In this document: positions 35,662 through 44,675 of the stretch, piece after piece
Position numbering within the stretch: the first letter of the stretch is position 1
How the letters are laid out: each line of letters opens with the position of its first letter
Assembly (NCBI RefSeq): GCF_003628125.1
Contig: NZ_RBZU01000004.1
Location: forward strand, 62,001 to 126,000
Length of the DNA: 64,000 nucleotides
DNA from: Pararobbsia silviterrae
GTDB taxonomy: Bacteria; Pseudomonadota; Gammaproteobacteria; Burkholderiales; Burkholderiaceae
Reading direction: 5' to 3'
Notes under the pieces: model-generated
Seen by the model: only the letters and a program-made list of their open reading frames with translations
What the model was told of the DNA's origin: nothing
Database searches by the model: none
Made by a program: the position numbers and the translations under genes

Positions 35662-36595
35662 TACGTTGCATTCCGCCGAGCCGGAGTTCGGCCCGGAGTC
35701 CGAGGTGTCTCCTTCGGCCAGCCCGCACGACGCGCCAGGTCGTCGGCGTTTTGTCGGGATCAAGGGGCGAAGCTCTGTCACGCTTTACTACCTGGTCTGC
35801 GGTGTCCTGACCCTGGCCTTTTTATTCCCGATCGTCTGGTCGGCGTTTACGTCGCTGTATCCGCCGGCGGACGCGAGCGCATCGCCGCCGAAGTATCTGC
35901 CGTCGCATCTGTCGTTCGAAAACTACCGGAACCTCGCCGCTTACGGCGCGGGTATCTGGCGGTATCTGGGCAATAGCGCGTCGGTGGCCGCCATGACCGT
36001 CGTCATGACGCTCATCTTATGTACGCTCGGCGGTTACGGTTTCTCGCGCTTTCGCTTCAAGGGACGCAATCTGATTTTCGTCGTGATTCTCGCGACGCTG
36101 ATGATTCCGTTCCAGTCGATCCTGAACCCGCTGTTCGTGCTGCTGCGCTGGATGCATCTGCAAGGCACGCTGTTCGGTCTGTCGCTCGTCTATACGACGT
36201 TCCAGTTGCCGTTCGCGGTGTTCATGATGCGCAACTCGTTCGATGCGGTGCCGCGCGAGATCGAGGAAGCGTCGCTGATCGACGGGTGCACATTGCTTCA
36301 ATCGCTGCGCATCGTGATGCTGCCGCTCGTGATGCCGGGGCTCGTGACCGCGGGGCTGTTCGCGTTCTTCGGATCGTGGAACGAACTGCTGGCCGCGCTG
36401 ATCCTGATCAACGACTCGGGCAACTACACGCTGCCGGTCATGCTGCTCAATGCGCAAAGCGGCCAGCTCGGTTCGATCGATTGGGGCCTCATGCAGGCCG
36501 GCATCACGATTTCGATTCTCCCGTGCGCGGCGCTGTTTCTGCTGCTGCAGCGTTACTACATTCATGGCCTGATCGCGGGCGCGGTCAAGGCCTAA
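35654..36595 (+). CDS. Sugar ABC transporter permease (MalG/UgpE type)
   Basis: The 313-residue partner permease has a polar Pro/Ser-rich N-terminus of about 40 residues, six membrane segments and the EAA loop EIEEASLIDGCTLLQSLRIVMLPLVMPG. The start overlaps the previous gene by 8 bp, so the pair should be translationally coupled. The cluster has no gene for a MalK/UgpC-type ATPase; the transporter presumably borrows a shared one encoded elsewhere. Confidence 0.92.
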   Translation: MSNTLHSAEPEFGPESEVSPSASPHDAPGRRRFVGIKGRSSVTLYYLVCGVLTLAFLFPIVWSAFTSLYPPADASASPPKYLPSHLSFENYRNLAAYGAGIWRYLGNSASVAAMTVVMTLILCTLGGYGFSRFRFKGRNLIFVVILATLMIPFQSILNPLFVLLRWMHLQGTLFGLSLVYTTFQLPFAVFMMRNSFDAVPREIEEASLIDGCTLLQSLRIVMLPLVMPGLVTAGLFAFFGSWNELLAALILINDSGNYTLPVMLLNAQSGQLGSIDWGLMQAGITISILPCAALFLLLQRYYIHGLIAGAVKA

Positions 36596-36608
36596 TTCCT
36601 TGCTGACC

Positions 36609-38570
36609 ATGAACGACACGAGAACCCTGCGTCAACCCGTGGTCGTCGACTTCGCGTCGACGACGTATGCGCGGATCAAGCCCGTCCCGGTGACGGCCGT
36701 CGAGTTGCAAGGCGACTTCTGGGGCAAGCGATTCGAGACGGTTCGGAAAGCCACGCTGCCGAGCCAATGGGATCTGCTTGAAAGCACGAACCGGCTCAAT
36801 AATTTCCGGCGCGTGTTCGGCGAATACGACGGTCCGTTCGAAGGCTTGTTCTTCAACGATTCCGATCTCTATAAATGGCTCGAAGCCGCGTCGTGGCTCG
36901 TCGCGCGCGGACCGGACGCCGAGCTCGAAAAGCGCATCGAAGAGGGCATCGAGCTCATCGAGCGCGCGCAGGAAGAGGACGGCTATATCGACACGTATTT
37001 CAGCGTCGATCGTCGCGACGAGAAGTGGGAAAACCTGCGCGATCTGCACGAGATGTATGTCGGCGGTCACCTGATTCAAGCCGCGGTCGCGCATCATCGC
37101 GCGACGGGCAAGACGCGATTGCTCAATATCGCGGTGCGTTTCGCCGATATGCTTTGCAAGCGTTTCGGCCCGGCTTCGGACGGCAAGGTCGAGGCGATCG
37201 ACGGTCACGAAGAGATCGAGATGGCGCTGATCGAACTCGCACGCGAGACCGGTCATACGCGGTATATCGAACTCGCGCGATTCTTTATCAAGGCGCGCGG
37301 TCACGGCCTGCTCAAGGGCGGACGTTTTGGTGATGCTTACTTTCAGGACGACGTACCGTTCGATCAGATGGAAGCGCTCGCCGGTCACGCCGTGCGCGCG
37401 CTTTATATGGCGTGCGGGATCACGGATCTGTATCTCGAGACGGGTGAGGAAGGGCTGTTGCCGCGGCTTGAAACGCTGTGGGATCGGTTGACCGCGAACC
37501 GCATGTACATCACGGGCGGCGTCGGCGCGCGGCACGACGGCGAGGCGATCGGCGCTGACTACGAGTTGCCGAACTCGCAGGCGTACACGGAAACGTGCGC
37601 GGCGATCGGCAGCATGATGTGGTGCCATCGCATGCTGGCCGCGACGGGCGATGCGCGTTACGTCGATCTGTTCGAATGGACGCTTTATAACGGCATGCTG
37701 CCGGGCTGGTCGCTCGACGGCCGCGGATACTACTACGTGAATCCGCTCGAAAACGACGGCAGCCATCGGCGTCAGGACTGGTACTACTGCGCATGCTGCC
37801 CGCCGAACGTCGCGCGCACGATCGCGTCGTTGCCCGGTTATGTCTACGGCACGGATGCGGCCTCGCTGTATGTGCATCTGTATCTCGACAGCGATGCGAA
37901 GGTCGATGTCGCGGGCAAGACGGTCGCGATTTCGCAGCGCACGCAGTATCCGTGGGATGGGGCGATCGACATCTCGATCGATGCCGACGCGACGTTCGGC
38001 CTCAAGCTTCGGATTCCGGGCTGGAGCCGTGAACATGCGGCGTTGACGTCGCGTGAGGGGCAAGCCGAGGCCGGGTCGCGCGTCACGTTGAGCGTCAACG
38101 GCGCGGCCGTCGATGCGACGCCCGATGCGAACGGGTATGTGACGATCGAGCGCGCCTGGAAGAGCGGCGATCGCGTGCGCCTTGATCTGCCGATGAGCGT
38201 GCGGGTTTGGCAGACGCATCCGAAGGTCGCCGACAACCGGGGCCGTGTGGCGCTGAGCCGCGGCCCGGTGCTCTATTGCATCGAGCAAGCGGATATGAAG
38301 GGCATCGATCTCGACGAGGTCTATGTCGATCCGGCGCGTGTCGCGGCGAATTGGGAGCCGGCGTTGCTGAACGGCGTCGTCGCGCTCAAGGGCGCGGCCG
38401 AGCGGCGTGCGATCGATTCGGCGTGGGAGGGCGAGCTCTATCGTCCGTTCGGCAATCCGCGCGGCGATGTCTCGGCGACGCCGATCGATCTGCTCGCGAT
38501 TCCGTACTTCGCATGGCATAACCGCGAAAGCGGGCCGATGAAGGTGTGGATGAATTATCGCGAGGCTTGA
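36609..38570 (+). CDS. Glycoside hydrolase family 127, beta-L-arabinofuranosidase
   Basis: The 653-residue enzyme matches GH127 (HypBA1 type) in length and motifs. The zinc and catalytic residues of the family are recognisable: E312 in GEAIG (acid/base position), E328 and C330 in YTETC, and C396-C397 in YYCACCPPN (one of these is the thiol nucleophile). A (beta/alpha) barrel fills the first two thirds and beta domains the rest. There is no signal peptide, so arabinofuranosides are probably cut in the cytoplasm after import by the upstream ABC system. I use the ATG at 36609; a TTG at 36600 is an alternative. Confidence 0.93.
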   Translation: MNDTRTLRQPVVVDFASTTYARIKPVPVTAVELQGDFWGKRFETVRKATLPSQWDLLESTNRLNNFRRVFGEYDGPFEGLFFNDSDLYKWLEAASWLVARGPDAELEKRIEEGIELIERAQEEDGYIDTYFSVDRRDEKWENLRDLHEMYVGGHLIQAAVAHHRATGKTRLLNIAVRFADMLCKRFGPASDGKVEAIDGHEEIEMALIELARETGHTRYIELARFFIKARGHGLLKGGRFGDAYFQDDVPFDQMEALAGHAVRALYMACGITDLYLETGEEGLLPRLETLWDRLTANRMYITGGVGARHDGEAIGADYELPNSQAYTETCAAIGSMMWCHRMLAATGDARYVDLFEWTLYNGMLPGWSLDGRGYYYVNPLENDGSHRRQDWYYCACCPPNVARTIASLPGYVYGTDAASLYVHLYLDSDAKVDVAGKTVAISQRTQYPWDGAIDISIDADATFGLKLRIPGWSREHAALTSREGQAEAGSRVTLSVNGAAVDATPDANGYVTIERAWKSGDRVRLDLPMSVRVWQTHPKVADNRGRVALSRGPVLYCIEQADMKGIDLDEVYVDPARVAANWEPALLNGVVALKGAAERRAIDSAWEGELYRPFGNPRGDVSATPIDLLAIPYFAWHNRESGPMKVWMNYREA

Positions 38571-38597
38571 TCGCGAAGATGTCTGGATAGCGTGCTG

Positions 38598-38634
38598 ACG
38601 CCCGCGGCCGAGAGGTCGCGGGCGTTTTGTGTTT
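38598..38634 (+). terminator. Rho-independent terminator of the ABC-GH127 operon
   Basis: ACGCCCGCG and CGCGGGCGT form a 9-bp stem that extends into the loop. TTTTGTGTTT follows on the plus strand. The stem begins 28 nt after the GH127 stop. Confidence 0.85.
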
Positions 38635-38720
38635 GAGGCGCGCAAGCGTGTCGGATTCTCGAGTGGGTCGAGTCGTTGCAAGCGTTTAATGCGCTCAATT
38701 CACGCTTCACGCTTGGCCGG

Positions 38721-39767
38721 TCATGCAGTCACGCTTTGCATGTCCTGCGTGAATTCGATAATAATGAATTCCGCGGGCCGCACGGCGGCCATGCCGACCT
38801 TGGCGATCATCTTGCCTTGCGCGATGTCGTCGGCCGTCATCGTGACGCCTTCGCCGATTTGAACGAAATACGCGTCTTCGGGCTTGACGCCGACCAGTGC
38901 GCCTTGTTGCCAGAGGCTGTAGAGGTAGCTATCGATTGCCGTGTAGATCTTCCGCCAGGTGGGTTGATTGTTCGGTTCGAAGACCATCTTGCGCATGGCG
39001 CTGCTGATATCGCGTTCTGTGCTGTTGAAGAGACGGCGTACGTTGATATAGCGCCAGTTGTCGCTGTTGTCCAATGTGCGTGCGCCCCAGACGACCGTTC
39101 CGCGATTGGGGAAGGAGCGGATCATATTGATCGCTTTTCTCGAGTTGTATTGCGCTTGCAGGCTGTCGGTCATCGGGTAGGAGGGCTGATAACCCGTGGG
39201 CAGCAGCATATTGGCCGGCGCATTCCAGACGCCGCGTGTGCTGTCGTTTTTGCAGTACAGCCCTGCCATGATGGCGCTGGCTGGGACATAGCCTTGACTC
39301 CATGGGACGACGATCGTCGGGTAATAGACCGCGGCGTACGGGTTTGCGGTGTAGGCCGAGTTTGCCGTGCCATCCGTGATTTCCGTAGTGGGGCCATCGA
39401 GAAGGAAAAAGTGTCGTGTGTCCGATGGATTTGGGGCAACGTCATCGAACGTGTTTTGCACAATCAATGTGATTGCGTCGCCGAGTTCATCGGCCGCCTT
39501 GGCAAGGACGTCCCAGTCGACCGCCCAACAGGGACCGCCGCCACATTCGAAATAGGCGCGCAAGCCTCGCACCGCGATGGTATCGAGGTCACTGGCCTTG
39601 TAGTACTGAAGCACATCAAGGTAGCTATTGAACTTGACCGGCGTCGTGGACGTATTCGTATAGCTCATCGCGAACAACGGCACTGCCGTCGGCAGCGCGT
39701 TGACGGAGATCGCTGGAGAAGCGTCTTCATCGATATAGACGCCAGGGTAGCGTGTCGCGATCGGCAT
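38721..39767 (-). CDS. Orphan contractile sheath protein (phage tail / extracellular contractile injection system type)
   Basis: The 348-residue product opens with the sheath signature ATRYPGVYIDEDASPAISVNALPTAVPLFA, as in Afp2/Pvc2-type sheaths, whose length it shares. A variable middle follows. The highly conserved C-terminal interlocking domain is present: GVWNAPAN, TLDNSDNWRYINVRRLFNSTERDISSAMRKMVFEPN, LWQQGALVG, AYFVQIGEG and a final beta strand (RPAEFIIIEFTQDM). The frame is intact and AAGGAG precedes the ATG at 39767; a start 15 codons earlier lacks this. No tube, baseplate, spike, tape-measure or AAA ATPase gene is nearby. The gene is clearly less GC-rich (about 50-55% by eye) than its flanks, which suggests horizontal acquisition. 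Confidence 0.88.
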   Translation of the reverse strand: MPIATRYPGVYIDEDASPAISVNALPTAVPLFAMSYTNTSTTPVKFNSYLDVLQYYKASDLDTIAVRGLRAYFECGGGPCWAVDWDVLAKAADELGDAITLIVQNTFDDVAPNPSDTRHFFLLDGPTTEITDGTANSAYTANPYAAVYYPTIVVPWSQGYVPASAIMAGLYCKNDSTRGVWNAPANMLLPTGYQPSYPMTDSLQAQYNSRKAINMIRSFPNRGTVVWGARTLDNSDNWRYINVRRLFNSTERDISSAMRKMVFEPNNQPTWRKIYTAIDSYLYSLWQQGALVGVKPEDAYFVQIGEGVTMTADDIAQGKMIAKVGMAAVRPAEFIIIEFTQDMQSVTA

Positions 39768-40201
39768 CGTATGGCTCCTTTTCAGGTATGCGTGCGACAG
39801 GTGGCCGAGCACGCGCGAAATCTCGATCGTTGTGGCGTCACCGCGCGTCGCATCGGGGCGCGGTCAGTCTGGCCGTTTCGATTCGCGCGCTGAACGTGCT
39901 TAGGCTGAAACAATGCCAGGTCATGCGTCTAAGACTAGCGCTCGCGTCTGCCGATCGATATCCGGAATGCGAAAGAGTTTGCGAAGGAGGGGTGCGCTTT
40001 TGATGGAACGACAGATGGGTCGGATGTCGATGAGGGAGAAAGCGGTGCGTGCGCGCCAATGCGTGTCGCACAGGGATCTGCCGTGGTGTTCCGCGGCTCA
40101 GGGCGCGATGTTCGATGTCTGGGCGCATGGCGCGATATACCAGGCCCCCGAGCGTCGATGTGCAGGTTCTTGAGCAAAGCCCCGATTCAAGCGTGCGTCG
40201 T
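39768..40201. other. Intergenic region upstream of the sheath gene
   Basis: I see no convincing gene in these 434 bp. Several open frames exist on both strands, but none has family support or codon use like its neighbours. The region carries the ribosome site and presumably the promoter of the sheath gene; no promoter is obvious. Confidence 0.45.
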
Positions 40202-41161
40202 CTATTTGGGTGACTTAGCCAGTCGAGCGATTAAACTTCTGGCCGCTTCAGGCGCGCGCACCTTCGCGCCGTTGATGAAGAACACGAACACCTCGCGCGT
40301 GCGTGCGGTTTTGTCCTTGCTTGAAACGCGCGGCAAGTCGTCGGGCGTGCTCCCCGCCGCCCACGTGCGCGCACGTTCGGTCCATGCGTCGAGCGCTTTC
40401 GGCGCATAGCCCGTCTTGAGTTTCTCGCTGCTGCACATGAGCCGTGCATACGCGAAATCCGTACTTAAATCGGCAAACGAGGGATAGTCGGACGAATCCG
40501 TGAAGACGGTCGCCATCTTGTGCCGTCGCACGAGCTTGATGAATGCGTCGGTCATGAAGCTCGCGTGCCGAACCTCAAGCACGTGTCGTAGCGCGTGACT
40601 GTCGATATGCTTGGGCAGCAACTCGACGAAAGCTTCAAAGTCCTCCGGATCGAATATCTTCGTCGGCGCAAACTGCCAGACGATCGGACCGAGCTTGGGG
40701 CCGAGTTCCGTGATGCCGCTCTGCACGAAGCGCTCGATCGAATCGCCTGCTTCTGCAAGGACGCGACGGTTCGTTGCATAGCGCGTCGCCTTGAGCGAAA
40801 ACACGAAGCCGTCCGGCGTTTCGTCGCGCCATTTCGCAAACGTCGTGGGCTTTTGCAGTCCGTAGTACGTGCCGTTGATTTCGATCGCCGTCAGTTCGCG
40901 GCTCGCATAGGCGAGTTCTTTCGATTGCGGCAGATGCTCGGGGTAAAACGTGCCGCGCCACGGTTCGAAGGCCCATCCGCCGATGCCGACCTTGATCGCC
41001 GGATGCGCGGCGCTCGGCGGATTGGGATTGACGAGCGGCATGACGTCACCCGTCGCTCGGGCCGTTTTAGCCGCTTTAGCTGCTGTTTGAGTCGCATGAG
41101 ACGCTGCGGCCGTTTGAGCCGTGGTCTCAGCGCGCGTCGCATGACGCCGTGCCGCGTTCAT
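40202..41161 (-). CDS. DUF72 (YecE-like) protein
   Basis: The 319-residue protein has the TIM-barrel DUF72 fold with its usual motifs: KVGIGGWAFEPWRGTFYPEHLPQSKELAYASRELTAIEINGTYYGLQKPTTFAKWRDETPDGFVFSLKA, LGPIVWQFAPT, LRHVLEVRHASF, and FAYARLM near the end. The function of the family is unknown. An Ala/Thr-rich, basic extension of 40 residues precedes the domain. I keep the start at 41161 because it overlaps the stop of the upstream small gene as ATGA; an internal ATG at 41041 is the alternative. Confidence 0.88.
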   Translation of the reverse strand: MNAARRHATRAETTAQTAAASHATQTAAKAAKTARATGDVMPLVNPNPPSAAHPAIKVGIGGWAFEPWRGTFYPEHLPQSKELAYASRELTAIEINGTYYGLQKPTTFAKWRDETPDGFVFSLKATRYATNRRVLAEAGDSIERFVQSGITELGPKLGPIVWQFAPTKIFDPEDFEAFVELLPKHIDSHALRHVLEVRHASFMTDAFIKLVRRHKMATVFTDSSDYPSFADLSTDFAYARLMCSSEKLKTGYAPKALDAWTERARTWAAGSTPDDLPRVSSKDKTARTREVFVFFINGAKVRAPEAARSLIARLAKSPK

Positions 41162-41430
41162 TCGCCGATCTTTGCGCGCAGCTCGCGTGCCGATTCGAGC
41201 AAGCCCTGGTATCCCGAGCGGACATGCTCGGGCAGGTCGGGATCGCCGACGAAGGCGCCGAGCGTTTCGACGATGCTATAGACAAGGCCGCGCGCGGCGC
41301 TTGCCGCGAGATGGCCCGATCCGTACTGGTCCTCGACATGACCCAGCGCGGCTTGGAAGTGCTCGGGATCGGGACGCGTAATGCGATCCGGAGATTCAGT
41401 GGCGGACAGACGATGGGGGTCGAGCGTCAT
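41158..41430 (-). CDS. Small hypothetical protein coupled to the DUF72 gene
   Basis: I do not recognise the family. The 90-residue product is polar, with an acidic-to-neutral start and a helical C-terminal half (GHLAASAARGLVYSIVETLGAFVGDPDLPEHVRSGYQGLLESARELRAKIG). It overlaps the DUF72 start by 4 bp, so both are probably translated together. AAGGA lies 8 nt before the ATG at 41430; ATGs at 41439 and 41472 lack this. Confidence 0.6.
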   Translation of the reverse strand: MTLDPHRLSATESPDRITRPDPEHFQAALGHVEDQYGSGHLAASAARGLVYSIVETLGAFVGDPDLPEHVRSGYQGLLESARELRAKIGE

Positions 41431-41711
41431 GACAGGCATCCTTGCGATGGAAGTTTCGTTTTGACTGCGCATCTGCAGTGTAGCGCTGTCGAGATCCGTG
41501 CGTCGTGACCTATATCAGGCGGCGAAGGGTTGCGTATTCGTGTGTGATTTGAGGCATTTTCGCCGCCCGCGTACGCCATGTAATGAAATAGAAAGAAACC
41601 GTCTCGCTTTAGAGAAATATTCGGCGCCGCCGCCGCGAAGCACCCCCGCCACTGTCATGCCTTTGCCGCATTTCGTTTGACGAAATTCCGTGTGCGTGCG
41701 AAGGTGTCGGC

Positions 41712-41828
41712 TTGCTCGGGGAGCCGGTGGATGCCGGCTGAGAGGGCGCCCGCGGATGCTTGCGTCAAGCGCATCCGCCAGCACTCGACCCGCTGAACCT
41801 GATCTGGCTCGTACCAGCGTAGGGAAGC
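41712..41828 (+). promoter_or_regulatory. TPP riboswitch (THI element)
   Basis: All conserved pieces are visible: CTCGGGGAGCC opening the P2 arm, CTGAGAGGGC in J3-2/P3, a variable P3a hairpin (GCGGATGC/GCATCCGC), then GACCCGCTGAACCTGATCTGGCTCGTACCAGCGTAGGGAA read as the ACC(C)GCTGAACCTGAT block and the closing GCGTAGGGAAG. It ends about 60 nt upstream of cytX and should turn that gene off when thiamine pyrophosphate is plentiful. Confidence 0.95.
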
Positions 41829-41888
41829 GTGCAGGTCATCCTCACATGGCGCTCCGGATCAGTCCTCGACACAACCGGTAGCCGCATC

Positions 41889-43193
41889 ATGTCCGCCTCT
41901 CCGCTTTCATCGCGCACGACGACCCTTGTCAACGAGTCGTTGCGTCCCGTTCCCGCCGATCAACGCAAGCTTGGCTTTACCGATTACCTCGCGCTATGGG
42001 GCAGTCTCGGCGTCGGTCTGCTTGTCATGCAGGCCGGAGCGCTGCTGATCCCGGCGCTCAGCGGGGTCGGCGCGGCAGGGGCCGTCGCGATCGGCACGAT
42101 CGGCGGGACGCTGTTGCTCGCATGGGTCGGGTATCTCGGTTCGAGGTCGGGCGTTTCGAGCGCGGGACTCATCTGGAGTGCGCTTGGCAAGCGGTTCGCG
42201 ATGCTGCCAATCGCGTTGAACGTGCTCCAGCTCATCGGTTGGGCCGTGTTCGAAATCGTCGTGCTGCGCGACGGTCTCGGCGCGATCGCCAAGCATGCCG
42301 CAAGTCCGCTCAACGCATCGTTGCTGACCGTCATCGCAGGCGCCGTGCTCGTCGGGCTGCTGACGTTGAGCATGGTCGGCGTCGTGCGCCAGTTCATTCG
42401 GCGCGTCGGACTCTGGCTCATGCTCATTGCGCTGGTCTGGCTCACGATCCGATTTATCCATGACGCAACGCCGGCCATGTTGACCGCACCCGGCAAGGGC
42501 GGTCTCGCGTTCGCGGCGGCCGTCGATCTCGTGATCGCGATGCCGATCTCGTGGATTCCGCTCGTCGCCGATTACACGCGCTACGGCCGCTCGCCGAGCG
42601 CTGCGTTCGGCGGCACCTTCATTGGCTATGGCTTCGCGAATGCCTGGTGCTTTTTGCTCGGGATCCTGATCGCCGCGTCGCATCCGGGCGCGGATCTGAT
42701 GCCGACGATCCTGCAAGCGAGCTTCGGTGCGCTCGCGCTTGCCCTGATCCTCATCGACGAAACCGATAACGGCTATAGCGATCTCTATTCGGCGGCGGTG
42801 TCGTCGCACAGCCTCGTGCCGAAGTGGTCGGTGCGCGTCTGGGGACCGGTCCTCGGCGTTGTCGCGACGATTCTTGCGCTCGTATTGCCGATCCAGAACT
42901 ATCAGGACTTCCTCTACCTGCTCGGTTCGGTGTTCGTGCCGCTGTTCGGCGTCGTGATCGCGCATCACGGTTTCCATCCGCGCACGCCCGATCAGACGTC
43001 GGTGTCGCTGAGCTGGGTCGGCGCCGTCGCGTGGATCGTCGGCATCGCGCTCTACCAATACATCACGCGCTATCAGCCGCAATGGGGTGCATCGCTGCCG
43101 TCGCTCGTCGTGAGTTTCGTGCTGTATCGGTTGTTTGCGCGCTGGTCGCCCGAGGCATCGAATCCGGCCGTGCAGGGCGGCGTGGCGCGTTAA
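41889..43193 (+). CDS. cytX: Putative hydroxymethylpyrimidine permease CytX (NCS1 family)
   Basis: The 434-residue inner-membrane transporter has about 12 hydrophobic segments and the NCS1/codB-like features LALWGSLGVGLLVMQAGALLIPALSG, IGWAVFEIVVLRDG and PISWIPLVADYTRY. CytX proteins are assigned to uptake of the thiamine precursor hydroxymethylpyrimidine because they are repeatedly controlled by TPP riboswitches. One sits directly upstream here, which supports the call strongly. I use the ATG at 41889; the frame is open upstream into the riboswitch. No thiamine biosynthesis gene follows. Confidence 0.92.
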   Translation: MSASPLSSRTTTLVNESLRPVPADQRKLGFTDYLALWGSLGVGLLVMQAGALLIPALSGVGAAGAVAIGTIGGTLLLAWVGYLGSRSGVSSAGLIWSALGKRFAMLPIALNVLQLIGWAVFEIVVLRDGLGAIAKHAASPLNASLLTVIAGAVLVGLLTLSMVGVVRQFIRRVGLWLMLIALVWLTIRFIHDATPAMLTAPGKGGLAFAAAVDLVIAMPISWIPLVADYTRYGRSPSAAFGGTFIGYGFANAWCFLLGILIAASHPGADLMPTILQASFGALALALILIDETDNGYSDLYSAAVSSHSLVPKWSVRVWGPVLGVVATILALVLPIQNYQDFLYLLGSVFVPLFGVVIAHHGFHPRTPDQTSVSLSWVGAVAWIVGIALYQYITRYQPQWGASLPSLVVSFVLYRLFARWSPEASNPAVQGGVAR

Positions 43194-43242
43194 GGCGTGT
43201 GGGGCATCAAAGGCCCCGATGATCCAAGCGGCCGCACTTCGC

Positions 43243-43286
43243 ACCCCAGCCCGCATATGAGGCTGCGGCGCGTGCGGGCGTGGGGT
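43243..43286. terminator. Imperfect hairpin between convergent cytX and xylanase genes
   Basis: ACCCCA-GCCCGCA and TGCGGGC-GTGGGGT pair with small bulges around an 18-nt loop. There is no T-tract. It lies in the 142-bp convergent gap and may end transcripts from either side. Confidence 0.4.
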
Positions 43287-43335
43287 CCGGGGCGGAGGCC
43301 GGCCGAGGCTTGTTCGGCCGATCCTGCACGGATGA

Positions 43336-44634
43336 TTACGGACGATACGTCGGATCGACGATCGTCCAGAACGCGGCCTTCGGTTGCAACGACGCGTTGA
43401 ACAGCAAAGGCTGGTTCGTGCGGCTGACCGGCGTCGACGACAGCCAGGTGTGCTTGTCGGAATAGCCCCAGAACGTCACGGCCTTGATCGACGGTTCCTG
43501 CTTGAACAGGTCGAACAATGCGCGATAACGCAGCGCCTGCGCGCGCAGCACGTCGTTCGGCACATGACGTCCGTAGTCGGGACGGCAGGTGCCGTGATTG
43601 CTCCAGCACGAACCGGGATCGTTATAGAAACTCACATCGAGTTCGGTGACCTGATTTTCGAGCCCGAGCGCCGCGACGTCGTCGAAGGCCTGCTTGATAT
43701 GCGAGATCGGCGGCCAGTCGATGCTGATGTGCATCTGGTGTCCGACGCCGTCGATCGGCACGCCCTGCGCGCGCAATTCGCGCACGACCGACAACAGTCG
43801 CGCGCGCTTGCCGTCATCGTCCGTGCTGTATTCGTTGATATAGAGCTTCGCCGCCGGATCGGCCGCATGCGCGGCGCGGAAGGCGATCGCGATGTAGTCC
43901 TTGCCTAGCGCGCGATACCACGGACTGTCCTCGCGATAGACGGTATGCGGATCGTCGCTGATGACTTCGTTGACGACGTCCCATGCGTAGATCTTGCCCC
44001 GGAAGTGCGTGACGACATCGGTCACATATCGCGTGAGCCGCGCCGCGACCTGCGTCCGGTAGCCGGGATCGTGCGGATCCCCCGCGAAGAACCAGTCGGG
44101 CGCCTCGGTCCAGTTTCCGTTCTTGTAATGCCAGACCAGCGTATGACCGCGCACCGCGATGCCATGCGCCTGCGCGAACGCGACGATCTCGTCGGCCGCG
44201 CGGAAGTCATATTGAAGCTCGCCCGCCTTGCCGATCGTGCCGGGCTTCATTTTGTTTTCGGCGGTCAGGCTCGAAAACTGATACGCGATCAACGACGAAT
44301 CCGCGGGCGCTTCGATTGAATCGGGCTCGATCGCCGCGCCGACCTTGAAATACGGCGCCATCTCGGTCTTGAGCGACGGCAAGTCGGTGCGCGCGGGCAT
44401 CGCGATCGGCGGGCCGCCGGATGCGGGCGAGCCGGAGTCGTCGGCGCATCCGGCAAGCCCCGCGAGGCTCGCGACGCATGCGATTGTCATGGCGGTCGCC
44501 GCGCGTGTCGCGCGCGCGGCATGCGCGCCGCGACGTACGGCATCGAGCCGGACGCGAGGGCGCTTTTCATGCTGCGCGGCAGGGTCGACGGGATCCGCGG
44601 AATGCGGGGTGCGAAGCCAGACACGAAGCGTCAT
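43336..44634 (-). CDS. GH10 endo-1,4-beta-xylanase, lipoprotein
   Basis: The 432-residue enzyme has a complete GH10 barrel: LTAENKMKPG, AVRGHTLVWHY, WDVVNEVI with the acid/base E223, LYINEYS, GVGHQMHISIDWPP, and TELDVS with the nucleophile E331, then TFWGYSDKHTWL. It cuts xylan internally. The N-terminus has a basic region, a hydrophobic stretch and a lipobox (LAGC63), so it is probably anchored to the outer membrane. No carbohydrate-binding module is present. The basic region before the hydrophobic core is unusually long (about 48 residues), and a shorter start is possible, but GGAG is well placed for 44634. Confidence 0.93.
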   Translation of the reverse strand: MTLRVWLRTPHSADPVDPAAQHEKRPRVRLDAVRRGAHAARATRAATAMTIACVASLAGLAGCADDSGSPASGGPPIAMPARTDLPSLKTEMAPYFKVGAAIEPDSIEAPADSSLIAYQFSSLTAENKMKPGTIGKAGELQYDFRAADEIVAFAQAHGIAVRGHTLVWHYKNGNWTEAPDWFFAGDPHDPGYRTQVAARLTRYVTDVVTHFRGKIYAWDVVNEVISDDPHTVYREDSPWYRALGKDYIAIAFRAAHAADPAAKLYINEYSTDDDGKRARLLSVVRELRAQGVPIDGVGHQMHISIDWPPISHIKQAFDDVAALGLENQVTELDVSFYNDPGSCWSNHGTCRPDYGRHVPNDVLRAQALRYRALFDLFKQEPSIKAVTFWGYSDKHTWLSSTPVSRTNQPLLFNASLQPKAAFWTIVDPTYRP

Positions 44635-44675
44635 GCGGATGTCTCCGGGAGGCCGACGGTGGTCCGTCGTGCGGT

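Noticed and set aside
38721-41430. Prophage or genomic island containing the sheath gene
   Set aside because: No integrase, attachment-site repeat, tRNA or other phage gene is present. Only the sheath gene itself is compositionally odd.
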